From positions 61,080,513 through 61,144,512 of the forward strand of contig CM067539.1 of the NCBI GenBank assembly GCA_034509755.1: a stretch of 64,000 nucleotides of DNA, written 5' to 3'. Both the position numbers and the translations under genes were made by a program. The notes below the pieces were generated by a model that worked only from the letters and a program-made list of their open reading frames with translations, was not told the DNA's origin and made no database searches. This stretch comes from Anisodus tanguticus. Taxonomy: Eukaryota; Streptophyta; Magnoliopsida; Solanales; Solanaceae. Every line of letters begins with the position of its first letter. The first letter of the stretch is position 1. This document shows positions 1-9,940 of this stretch, piece by piece.

Positions 1-71
1 GCCCACGACCCGAGCCCGGACAGGCGGGCGGCGGCGGCGCGCGTGTGGGTTTAGCCTTGAACCTAAGCACA
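1..71 (-). mobile_element. Edge of an antisense LTR-like element
   Basis: The reverse complement of this stretch reads TGTGCTTAGGTTCAAGG followed by a GCG/CCG-rich run. That matches the start of the block at 1660 (TGTGCTTCGGTTCGAGG, then the same GC-rich run). It is therefore the 5' end of a second copy, in opposite orientation, of the solo-LTR-like element in the CYP51 leader intron; most of it lies outside the window. The family is not identified. Confidence 0.5.
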
Positions 72-780
72 CCTAGGTCCTCCCTCCTTCAAACACATGG
101 GTTACCCCTTGGGGTCCCAAACCCTTAGCCAATTTTGAGACTTATAAAGTGAACAAATCTTTCTTCCCCCTCCGATGAGGGAGAATTGTTCCATACCACA
201 TTTTCATGCTTCAAACACCTCACTCCGTGGACCAATATCTCTTTCATTTCTCAACAAAATTTGACGATCCTTGGCCCTACGGTCATCTACTCACTTAGTA
301 GATTATGCACGTGTGAAGAATCAAAGTCTCCAACATGCGGAACCCTAGTGTTTAAGTTATTAAAGATGGGTGGACGCAACTCCCACCAAAGACAAATTTC
401 CAACAAAGACTTCATTTCTTTCTTAAACTTCATGCCTAGTCAAATAGTGACACATAAATTGAAACGGAGAGACTAATAGATATTAAAGTTAATAACAAGA
501 ATCCAGACACAATGCAAACTCTCATGCCTCGGATAGGATAGATAGGATCCTTCATTTTTAATATTTTGGGTTGGAATCCCAAGTATGATTTTTTTATTAG
601 AAGCTCTTTCACCTAAAAATAAATTGTTCACTGCAAATTTAATTAGTCAGGTTCAATATGAATAATGAAAATCGAATAAAAAAATAAAAAATAAAAACTC
701 AAACTCTCGCGTGTCTCAAAATAAAAAAAAGAACAAAAACAGCTGTGCACAGTCAGCACTGGACTAGTAGACTGAATCTA
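72..780. other. Upstream flank of CYP51, no gene seen
   Basis: This is AT-rich upstream DNA. The 3' part of the first half (about 435-476) ends in a motif like the right end of a Stowaway-type MITE (ACATAAATTGAAACGGAG), as seen intact in CYP51 intron 1; its left partner is not clear. An open frame of 96 codons at 186-476 has no recognisable domain and I do not call it a gene. Confidence 0.4.
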
Positions 781-895
781 CAGCTATAATAATAGATATA
801 GATACATAGAATGCCAAAAACTTAACAACCTCAAGTAACTGCGCCTCCGTTATGTACTGAATAATTCTCCATTTATCGTTCCTTCATTAACTCAG
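781..895 (+). promoter_or_regulatory. Probable CYP51 core promoter and non-coding first exon
   Basis: A TATA-like stretch (CTATAATAATAGATATAG, about 783-800) is followed by a short stretch ending in CTCAG|GTACC at 895/896, a good splice donor. The first coding exon is preceded by a strong acceptor at 2315, so a 5'-UTR exon ending at 895 and a 1.42 kb leader intron (896-2315) are likely. The transcription start is not visible; this is inference from signals only. Confidence 0.4.
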
Positions 896-960
896 GTACC
901 CCATTACTCTCTTTTCTTGATAATAATGCTCTAAAATCTCAGATCTTTATGTTAAAAATT

Positions 961-1480
961 CAGTCTTTTCTTGAATTGCAGTATTTTTTCAAAAAAGTTT
1001 TAATCTTGTCTTAAATTGCAGTTTTTTTGTTAGTGGTATTGTTTAGCTATCTTGTAGATCCTTACTCAGATTAAGTGTCTATTTATATGTGTGGCTCCAT
1101 TTGCTTTATATCTGGATATTTTATTATCTTGTAATCCTGTTGTAATCCAGCATTTACTACTTTTGTTTTGAGTCTATATCGAAAACAGCCGCTCTATCCA
1201 AAGGTCGAGCTAACGTCTGCGTACATCTTAACTCTTCAGAACACATTTTGTGGGAATACATCGGGTATGTTGTTGCAGTGTTTTTTCAGGAAAGTTTCAA
1301 TCTTTTCTTGAATTGCAGTATTTTTTTCACTAAAGTTCCAATCATTTCTTAAATTGCAGTATCTTTTCAGAAAAGTTTCAATCTTTTCTTGAATTGCATT
1401 TCTTTCAGAAAAGTTTCAATCTTTTCTTGGATTGCAGTATTTTTTCACAAAAGTTTCAATCTTTGTATTATTATTTAGGT
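961..1480 (+). repeat. Reiterated splice-acceptor-like cassette in the CYP51 leader intron
   Basis: A roughly 40-50 bp unit is repeated here: TTTCTTGAATTGCAG followed by a T-run, TCAGAAAAG and TTTCAAT. Copies or near copies lie at about 961-1025 and four or five times between 1277 and 1475. The same unit directly precedes the CYP51 start codon (2275-2315), where it provides the probable true acceptor. Flanking sequence (a TTTATATC stretch, an RTE tail, then the cassette) also recurs, so a larger block of several hundred bases was duplicated. Each unit contains a pyrimidine tract and CAG, so cryptic acceptors are possible. Confidence 0.6.
1169..1277 (+). mobile_element. Degenerate RTE/TS-type 3' tail
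   Basis: The stretch shows the family's landmarks in order: a GTCTATATCGAAAACAG motif, GTCTGCGTACATC, then TGTGGGAATACA and GGTATGTTGTTG. These match the 3' tail of the RTE LINE at 18,068-18,189. No tRNA-like head is present, so it is a 5'-truncated tail rather than a full SINE. Confidence 0.55.
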
Positions 1481-1582
1481 TTCGCGTAGATCCATACTCT
1501 TATGTGTGTATGTGTTACTTCTTTGTTTTATATCGTAATATCTTGCCGTCTTATTTTCCTTGAATTACTGCATTGACTACGT

Positions 1583-2274
1583 TTCTCTTGAGCCGAGTGT
1601 CTATCGGAAATAGTTTCTCTACCCCACAAAGGTAGAGGTAAGGTCTGCGTACATCGATGTGCTTCGGTTCGAGGAAAGACCACACGCGCGCGCCGCCGCC
1701 CGCCCGTCCGGTCCGGTTCCGGGTTCTCGGGTCTTATCTTTTTGGGCCGTAAAACTTTGCCGTGTGCGCTTTGATCCCGAAGTTTCGTATATACGCTTTG
1801 GCCTGAATTCTTTCGGATGTGCAGTTTGGTCCCCGAAGTTTCAAGATGTACAGCTTTGGTCCTTGAAGTTCGTAATTTCGACGGTCAAGACAGAAAAGCC
1901 AAGCACTCAATTCAGCCATTTATTTTGGCTGAATTACTCCTCCTATAATGGCCAAATCCGTTGGTCTTTCACCATTTATGTTGGTGACTTTACTACCTCC
2001 ATAATGGCCATTATTTGGCTATTATGGAGGTAGTTTTCAGGCAGTAAACAGCCCCTCCCTCTCCTATATAAACACCCCATTACACCATTGTTGAGAACTA
2101 ACAAGAAGCTAACGAAACAAGAGAGGCAACACACGAAAATACACAAGCGTAAATTTCTTCGTAATTTCAGTTTTGTTGTTAAATTGTAATTTTCAGATTT
2201 CATGTTGAATTATTGAATCCTACCCTTCCCAGATTCCACTTGTGGGATTACACTGGTATGTTGTTGTTGTTGCA
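1583..2274 (+). mobile_element. RTE/TS-type tail split by a later insertion
   Basis: The left part (1583-1655) ends at GGTAAGGTCTGCGTACATC. The right part (about 2219-2274) resumes at TCCTACCCTTCCCAG and ends in GGTATGTTGTTGTTGTTG. Together they form one normal RTE tail. The sequence between is a later, nested insertion, listed separately. This gives a relative order of events: tail first, LTR-like block second. Confidence 0.6.
1660..2218 (+). mobile_element. Solo-LTR-like insertion in the CYP51 leader intron
   Basis: This block sits inside a split RTE tail, so it is an insertion. It begins with TG and has a GC-rich start, a TATA box (CTCCTATATAAACACCCC at about 2061) and a following R-like stretch, as LTR promoters do. 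It contains a short inverted repeat around TACCTCCATAATGGCC. No coding part is present, and the start is shared with the antisense copy at 1-71. A clean target duplication was not found, so 'solo LTR' is inference. It places a second potential promoter just upstream of the CYP51 start codon, on the same strand. Confidence 0.45.
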
Positions 2275-2315
2275 GTATTTTTTCACAAAAGTTCTAATAT
2301 TTTCTTGAATTGCAG

Positions 2316-2328
2316 GGTTTTTTCAGCC
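2316..2328 (+). promoter_or_regulatory. CYP51 leader acceptor and start context
   Basis: GAATTGCAG at 2307-2315 is a strong 3' splice site, and 13 bases later comes CCATGG, the start codon. A second in-line CAG (2324-2326) could also be used. Upstream in-frame sequence to 2242 is open but is RTE tail and intron, so the 2329 ATG is chosen. Confidence 0.55.
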
Positions 2329-5300
2329 ATGGAGATAGGTGACAACAAGATTTTGAATGTGGGGTTGCTATTAGCAGCTACCCTTTTGGTTGCAAAACTC
2401 ATATCAGTACTAATAATGCCCAGATCTAACAAACGTTTACCACCAGTGATCAAATCTTGGCCATTAATTGGTGGGTTAATTAGATTTCTCAAAGGACCAG
2501 TAGTTATGCTTAAAGAGGAGTACCCTAAGCTTGGAAGTGTGTTCACTTTGAATTTACTGAACAAGAACATCACATTCTTCATTGGTCCAGAAGTTTCTGC
2601 ACATTTTTTTAAAGCCCCAGAAACTGATCTGAGCCAACAAGAAGTTTATCAGTTCAATGTGCCTACATTTGGACCTGGTGTGGTGTTTGATGTTGATTAT
2701 ACTATTAGGCAAGAACAGTTTAGGTTCTTTACTGAGTCTTTAAGGGTTACTAAGTTGAAGGGATATGTGGATCAGATGGTCATGGAAGCTGAGGTATACT
2801 ATAAAAATATGTCTTATCTTATCTTATCTTGAATTGATTGTTGGATTTTGTTGTTTGTTTATTAATGTTTGCTTCAGATTTAAGTCTTGCATGAATGGTT
2901 TTAGTGGACATGGTACTTTGCTATAATATAACACTGTTGTTTTTTCGTATATTTTTTTATTGCTATAGCGAAATGTTGTTCTAGAACATATAATATACTC
3001 CCTCCGTCCCAATTTATGTGACATTATTTGACTTGACACGGAGTTTAAGGAAAAGAAAGAGACTTTTGAAATTTGTAGTCTAAAATAAGTCATACACATT
3101 TATGTGGTTACAAATCAAGGGTAAAATAGATATTTTTAAGTTAAATTTTTACTAACTATAAAAGGGTCTCGTTCTTTTTGGGACAGACTAATTAGGAAGA
3201 GTGTTACATAAATTGGGACAGAAGGAGTGACATAATATGAAAAATGGGTTCTAAAAAAGCTGGTCTTAATAGTGATATGTTGTTATGGAGGATGATTGTC
3301 ATAGAGAGGTCTGACTGAATATGTGTATTTTATCTAAACTAGAAATAGTGATAGTATGTGAAAGTGGTACTTGTCTATGTGATCTAATTGTGCATCTCAA
3401 GATAATCTGGCCTGTGTCACTGTAAATTAAACAAGAAAATGTTTATATTGGTCACCTTATTTAGGATAATGTCCTTGGATCTAAGAACGCAAAGGTAGGG
3501 GTAAAGTCTGCGTACATCCTACCCTCCCCACCCTGGGTATGTTGTTGTTGTTGTCCTTGGATCTAAGAAAGTCTCTTATGTTCTTGGATCTTTCTTTCTT
3601 TTCCCCCTTTTCCCTTTCATTGTTTTTCTTGTGATTGATTTTGTTTGGTAATCACTTGTTTTACTCTTTTGAGCTATGTTCCTCTGACTCTCCAACAATT
3701 CCGCTGCATGTGTATCGAATCCTCCAAAAGTAGTACTTTTTTGAAGGATCAGACGGGTGGAGCAATAGGTTTTGGAGAGTCGGAGCAACATAGCTTTTGA
3801 TACTTCAGTAAAAAGGAATAAGAGTGTCCTGCCAGATCCTTGGCCTAGTAGGAAACGCATGCTGCCATTTCTTACTGTAACTAAGACTTTGATCAAATTT
3901 CCCCCTCTTTCAGCAGACCATACTGCAAGATTTAAAGGTTTTGTTGTTCTTCCTTTTGACAAATGCAGGAGTACTTCTCAAAATGGGGTGATAGTGGTGA
4001 AGTGGACTTAAAGTATGAACTGGAGCATCTTATCATACTAACAGCTAGTAGATGTCTATTGGGCGAAGAGGTTCGCAATAAACTCTTCGACGATGTGTCT
4101 GCTCTCTTCCATGACCTGGACAATGGGATGCTCCCAATCAGTGTTATCTTTCCCTACCTTCCGATTCCAGCCCATCGCCGACGTGACAATGCACGGAAGA
4201 AGCTCGCGCAGATCTTTGCAAACATCATAAATTCTCGAAAACGTACAGGTAAGGGTGTCAAATGGGAGGGTTGAGCTAAATTTGGGTGAGTCAAAATGGG
4301 CTGAGTAATAAATGGGACCCCCTCCAAATTTACTTGGGCTGAAATGGGCTAAAAAGCGGGTCATAACCCAGCCTGCCAATTCTTACTAAGTTTTAATTTC
4401 TTTATTTGTTCTTTTATAATATTTTAGTACCTAATAAACTATTTTTTTCTTTATTATGATTGTATATACTATATACCATATCAAATAAAAAAAATATCTT
4501 TTCGAAAATATTTTGACAAGATTTCTCATGGGTCAATTTGAGCTGCATATCAACCCAATTTTTTATCGGTTGAAATGGGTTGAGCTGAGCTAATAAATGG
4601 ACGGGTCAATGATCAGTCCAAACTTGGGCGGGTCATGTTTTCATGGGCTAATTTTGCCACCCCTACGTACAGGCAAGGCAGAGAATGATATGTTACAATG
4701 CTTCATCGACTCGAAGTACAAAGATGGACGGTCGACGACAGAGTCTGAGATCACAGGTCTTCTAATCGCCGCTCTTTTCGCTGGGCAGCACACCAGTTCG
4801 ATCACCTCCACTTGGACGGGGGCATACCTCCTCTGCAACAACAAGTACATGTCTGCTGTGGTAGACGAACAGAAGAATCTGATGAAAAAACACGGCAATA
4901 AGGTTGATCACGACATCCTTTCCGAGATGGAAGTCCTCTACAGATGCATAAAGGAAGCCCTTAGACTCCATCCTCCACTGATAATGCTTCTACGTAGTTC
5001 GCACAGTGATTTCAGTGTTACAACCCGAGAAGGAAAAGAGTATGACATTCCTAAGGGCCATATCGTTGCAACATCGCCTGCTTTTGCAAACAGGCTTCCA
5101 CATATTTACAAGAATCCAGATAGTTACGACCCTGATCGGTTTGCTCCCGGTAGAGAGGACGATAAGGCTGCAGGGGCATTTTCGTATATTTCTTTTGGTG
5201 GAGGCAGGCATGGTTGTCTTGGGGAACCATTTGCCTATCTGCAAATAAAAGCAATATGGAGTCACTTGCTGAGAAATTTCAAGTTCGAACTGATCTCGCC

Positions 5301-5391
5301 TTTCCCTGAAATTGACTGGAACGCAATGGTTGTTGGTGTCAAAGGCGAAGTAATGGTGAAGTACAAGCGCCGAAAGCTCTCCACTGAATGA
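2329..5391 (+). CDS. CYP51G1: Sterol 14-alpha-demethylase (obtusifoliol 14-demethylase), CYP51G family
   Basis: Three coding exons, 2329-2793, 3969-4248 and 4673-5391, give 1,464 nt, or 487 residues plus stop, the usual length for plant CYP51G. The enzyme is an ER-anchored P450 that oxidatively removes the 14-alpha methyl of obtusifoliol in phytosterol synthesis. Visible: an N-terminal membrane anchor (residues ~10-31), the I-helix AGQHT (285-289), the EALR of the ExxR motif (343-346), a PDRF-type motif, and the heme loop FGGGRHGCLGE with Cys at ~430. All are intact and the frame is open across both splices. Start: the first ATG after the leader acceptor, in context CAGCCATGG. Intron 1 is phase 0 and carries two MITEs and an RTE tail. 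Intron 2 is phase 1 and is itself a MITE. The gene converges on the HAC gene. Confidence 0.95.
2998..3227. mobile_element. Stowaway-type MITE in CYP51 intron 1
   Basis: The terminal inverted repeats are CTCCCTCCGTCCCAATTTAT at the left and ACATAAATTGGGACAGAAGG at the right. The left flank is TA, the expected target; the right flank is TG, probably a mutated TA. The length of 230 bp fits a Stowaway (Tc1/mariner-derived) MITE. No coding capacity. Confidence 0.85.
3488..3556 (+). mobile_element. Short RTE/TS-type tail in CYP51 intron 1
   Basis: It reads AAAGGTAGGGGTAAAGTCTG, then CGTACATCCTACCCTCCCC, then a deletion of the usual CCCACTTGTGGGATTACA, and ends GGTATGTTGTTGTTGTTG. It is a truncated copy of the 3' tail seen on the LINE at 18,068-18,189. 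Confidence 0.65.
3672..3796. mobile_element. Short inverted-repeat MITE in CYP51 intron 1
   Basis: The ends are inverted repeats: AGCTATGTTCCTCTGACTCT on the left; the right end, reverse complemented, reads AGCTATGTTGCTCCGACTCT. The length is about 125 bp with no coding content. The flanks share a TTTGA-like stretch that may be the target duplication. The superfamily is not assigned. Confidence 0.65.
4250..4665. mobile_element. hAT-type MITE forming intron 2 of CYP51
   Basis: The ends are inverted repeats: TAAGGGTGTCAAA on the left and, reverse complemented, TAGGGGTGGCAAA on the right. The element is flanked by a perfect 8-bp direct repeat CGTACAGG (4242-4249 and 4666-4673), the target length of hAT elements. 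The intron runs 4249-4672: its GT is the last TSD base plus the first base of the element, and its AG lies in the right TSD copy. The spliced codon GGC restores the reading frame as if nothing had been inserted. The interior is AT-rich with several AAATGGG(C/T)T-like motifs and no ORF of note. Confidence 0.9.
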
Positions 5392-7130
5392 GCGGATAGC
5401 GTCTCTGCATGAATGCAATAATTTAAGATCATTTATGTTGGTTGGTTAGCCTTTATTTCTGTTTGATGTTGTTGATTTCTATGTGGAATGTTGGTCTTCT
5501 TTCTAGCCCTATTTCAAAAAAGTTTTAACCTGTTCCTCATGGAGATTGCAATGACTAAGATTATGTTATTAGGTTTAATTTTTCTGTTCTAGTGTGAGCT
5601 GAAAGATGTGAATACCAACTCTTTTATGATAAACCACAAAAGACATATACCACTTGTTAGGTGCAATCGCTTACCATCATGTCTATAGCTGATAGTAATG
5701 GCACAATCTTATTTCTTAATAAAACGCATTAAACAAGTGTCATGTTCGACCATGACTCTGACCCGAGCTATCCACAGTCCAGGATAAAAAGGATGCCCTT
5801 ATTTCTTCATCAAGCAAGCGTGATGTTTGACCATGACTTCAATCCAAGCTTCGGCCCATCACATGGGCCTTGCCATAGGCAGGTATTGGTATTATCCAAC
5901 AATTCCTCCCCCCAACACTTGCCGGACACATCTTGTTGTTCATGAGACTCGAACTTATGACCTTGAGTTTGATACTAACAGTCATGAGGCGCCTTCCTCT
6001 TCCTGAGATATCTTGGAAAGGCAATGCGAGGCAAAGCAACTAACTTGCGTGTGATTACTTTTCTGCTAACTGAAGGCCCCTTTTGTACGCTAAACTAGAT
6101 TGTTGGTGCCATACGGTTAAGCCAATATCAAGATCACAGTATGTGAAGAGAGTATTCAATGAAAGTCTGCTTGTATTAAAGGAAACAACGATTACAAGAA
6201 AGCCAATATAGTGTCATGGGAAGAAGACACCAATTCAGAGATTTCTTTCGCAAGACAAGGTTAATGACAAAGTGAAAACAATGAAAAACTCTTCCTTCCT
6301 AAGTTGTCCCTTGGTGTATTAGTATGAATTGTACTTACATTGAAGGTAGCTAAAGGTGTAATAAAAAAGTGATGGTACAATATAAGCAATAACAGCCTTC
6401 CAAAACTCTTCCTTCCTTGTTTAATAATTGCATGCCATTTCTTGAAAGCTGGCAAAATTGTTGGCTCAATTTAATTTCACATTGAAATGGCAATTGAAAA
6501 GTGCATAGGTATTTCTTGAACAAAGGTCTCCTATATATTTGACCCAGGACTTAGTTCACAAACTAATAGCCTTTCACCCAAGTTTCTAAAATATGCTTAT
6601 CTTGAAAAGTATATTCTGTTAGAAATGCTTCTGAAAAAGTATTTTTAGAGAATAACAATTTATGTTTAACTAATTAATTTGAAAAATACTTTTACTACTA
6701 GTAGAGCAATAATTTGTGTTTGATCAAGAAAAACGATGACAACGACAACGACGAAAAATGGGGTTTGGAGAGGGCGCAAACCTTACCCCTACTTTTGCAT
6801 TTGATCAAGAAAAAACGATTCTCTTTTTAAAACAGATAAAAAATGAAATAGGTTTACATATATGCTCAAATAAATCAATCTATCCACATGGGACTAAAGA
6901 AGTACAAGTATCACAGCAACTACTGCTTAATTCCAAGCTAATTAGAGCAAACTATATTGTAAGAAATTATCTCTGTATTTCATATCAATTACAACTTTAA
7001 GCTCAACTCCTATCATCATTATACCAAATAAAAAAATATCCGAACACTCGCAAAATTGTCAATCTCACCAGTTTCTATAAGGAATAGTAACTTGCTACTT
7101 GTAAAAGTACCTTCTTTGCATTTATAAATA
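5392..7130. other. Convergent intergenic region between CYP51 and HAC
   Basis: It contains the CYP51 3' UTR (from 5392; the poly(A) site is not obvious) and AT-rich DNA. Around 5740-6000 there is a stretch with a GAGACTCGAACTTATGACC motif, which resembles a tRNA-type B box in antisense, so a decayed SINE is possible but not proven. The open frames here are short and lack recognisable domains. I see no further gene. Confidence 0.4.
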
Positions 7131-7134
7131 AGAA

Positions 7135-7615
7135 AATCATCTACAAGATTAATTCCAATCTGAGAACATGGAATGGAATGAGACAACTATTCACACGAAA
7201 AGGAAAACAGTTGTCATTCCGCGTGTTTAATGCATGATAAAATAAATCAGGAAAACAGGCACATTTGCCCTCAAAACAGTTAGTTTTGCTGGGATTACAA
7301 CAGAATAAAATTAAAAAATCACTTATGAACAACAGGCCGGGGATGCTCGGCATCCTACACTTCCGGAGATGAATTGTTGACGGGAGCAACTCGGATAATA
7401 TAAGCATCACAATGGAGATAACACAAAGACGACCAAGTGAAAGAACAGGTCCACGCAGCAGTTCCATCTAGGATATCCTAATAGCAATGAACAAGCTTGT
7501 ATGTTCGTTAGCAGTTTCCTGTACACTACGAGATCTTTTCTTCCAACAATAGTCCTACCTGGGTCCCAGAACACTGGTAACACCTTGTATGTCCATTACA
7601 ACTTGTACAATATGG
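7135..7615 (-). other. Probable 3' UTR of the HAC1-like gene
   Basis: The stop TGA is at 7618-7616. Downstream on the minus strand the sequence is unremarkable and becomes AT-rich near 7125-7140 (TTATTTATAAATG), where a poly(A) signal could lie. No other gene overlaps. The end point is an estimate. Confidence 0.35.
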
Positions 7616-9940
7616 TCACCCAGCACTGTTGGCAACCTCTGCAGCACGCTGTCTCATCATCTCCATAACAGCAGCCCGCCGCCTAGAATCAGACTGCTGT
7701 TGCAGCCTCCGAAGATGTTCTTTCAAATCTCTGCATAGTTGCAATTTTATGTTGTGAATAAGATTTAGCTGATATCAACACAGAGATTAACGGAACCAAG
7801 GCAGGGAGGAAGGGGGAGCGAGGGGATTGCAACAAATTATAAATTACTATATATTTACTTCTATAATGACCACTTTATTGCTATTACTAATTGCTACTGC
7901 CATCGTCAGCCTCAAGCTAGTTTGGTTCAGCGGTATGAATTCTCACTATGCATTTGACTCCATAAGGATACACTTGATTCAACCACTTAATAACTTGTTC
8001 ATTATACTATTATCAATTGTTACTGTTGATACGTTACAAATGCCCACTTGTTTACGGGAGCTTCTCCCAATATTAATAAATTATTTGAGGCGACTACAAA
8101 CACCTATACCGGGAAGTAATAGCCAACTGACCTACCACCAATGCTCATAGCATAGTGGTATTAGTGGGAGTCTCCCACAATAGGTGTGACCGTGTGAGTG
8201 CGATTTCCACTCCATTCCCACTTCCCCTATCCCTAATGAAAATCTTTAAAAAGCCAACTAACCTGCATCGTGGCACATGACACTCGGATACTTTGCATGC
8301 ACGAGCATGGAGTTGAAGAAGATACCACATTTTCTTACAGAGAACACAACCTCCTGAAGCACGTACTTTGCACTGTATACCATGGCGGAAAAGCCCCTTA
8401 ACTTTCCGACAGTTTGGATATTGACAATGAGAAGAGCGGCACTGAGATGCATGCACCAAAAGGTCAAGCATCTTCCTAAGCTGCAGAGTCAAATCGCAAG
8501 ATCATTTCAGACTTCACATGACAAGAATGTTTTATCATACACAACCACAACCAAGGATACACAAGGATGCCCTGTGATGCACTGCTTATGCTCGTGACAT
8601 GTGGGGTCAATATAGGAAAAGTTGATGCTTGAAATTTGGCACCTTTGAACTTGAGCCAAATACAACAGTCTCCAGGGAGAGTTCATAACAGTTTTTAAAC
8701 TGAAGACCAGATGCCAAGAGCTTGTCGTTGTGGCACAAAAAGAATAGGCCAACACAAGGAGATAACGTGTTCATATAAGCTAATGACCTTTATAATTTTT
8801 GTACCTTTCAGTAGTACCCGTTAGGTGGCCCTTTTTAGGTTTGTTTCTGTGACATTTTACCTTGCAACTTCAGTAACTTCTAGGCATGTTTAGCATGTCA
8901 GTTATATCTTACTAAGAGGGGGGAAAGAATTTCATCACATGTTCTAGAAAAGTATCAACAGTCTTCATGTAATGATTTTGGAAGAAATTAAACATCTCAA
9001 ATGATATCATATCATTCCGACAAGAGGACCCCTTTTGCTTCTCCACAGCAAGTTATGTCGACTCACAAGTCATTTGGATCAAGATAAATTGACGACAAAT
9101 TTAGCCCAAAGGTCGTGAATATGACTAGAATATCAGCAATAAACACTATCAAGACCTTGTCAAGAAACAGTTTGAAAACCATGTTCATTAGATCCATGAA
9201 ATCTACAGGAGCTTCGTTAACCGGAAGGACATAACAAAAACTTTTAAGGCCCATTGCGAGTCGTAAAAACTGTTTTGGGAATAGTCTTCTCTCTTATTTT
9301 CAACTGATGGCTTGGGAAGGGGGGGGGGGAGTTGAATAACAGAGAACAGCAAAAAATGATAACCAATATTAATAGCCAAGGAGAATGCACCTGCAGAACT
9401 CGTTGTTCCCTAGCTTCTGTATTCTGAGCATCACGCTCAGCAATGGATAAGTGAGGAGTTAACTTGTGAGGATGATCAACTCCACCATCCTTCTGATAGC
9501 AAGCATTACACACATCATAATCAGGGCAAGTTTCACACCGCCAACCTTGACCCGTTTCTATGTCAAGATGACAAATATTGCAAGTTGTCACAAATGCTGG
9601 TGCAGTGGGATTATGAAGATGGTAAAGGACCATCATTGAGGAATGTTTAGCACGCCGCAGGGTATCATATTGGTAATGGTTTCCTTGACAAAGGCTCAAA
9701 AATGCCTGCCTTGTATCAAAAAACTCACTCTCAAGAATGTCATCTTTATCCGCGGTATCAGCAGGTACATCATCAATTTCAGTCTGCAAAAGTTATTCCT
9801 CAATCATCAAATTCTACAATATAGCAACACTTGACAAAACAAAAACATAAGAACTACTTACTGGATAAAGAATATGAATGTCCTTGTGATAGATAGGATG
9901 TCTTTCTCTGGCTTCGAGTTTTTGCTCAACTTCATAACAC
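7616..9940 (-). other. HAC exons 13-16: second ZZ finger and TAZ2 finger
   Basis: Exon 14 (9783-9391) carries a ZZ finger, CNICHLDIETGQGWRCETC then CPDYDVCNACY and a His pair (HPHKL). Exons 15-16 carry TAZ2, with repeated Cys/His sets: SQCRSSHCQYPNCR, CKVRASGGCVLC, CKVSECHVPRCR. The protein ends QRAAEVANSAG. These domains bind transcription factors in CBP/p300 relatives. The splice joining 8263 to 7730 makes an AG|A arginine codon. Confidence 0.9.

Noticed and set aside
186..476. 96-codon frame at the left edge
   Set aside because: Ends in MITE-like sequence, with no recognisable protein features.
1169..1277. Full TS SINE
   Set aside because: No tRNA-like head upstream; only the shared 3' tail is present. 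The same applies to 3488, 14,050 and 15,366.
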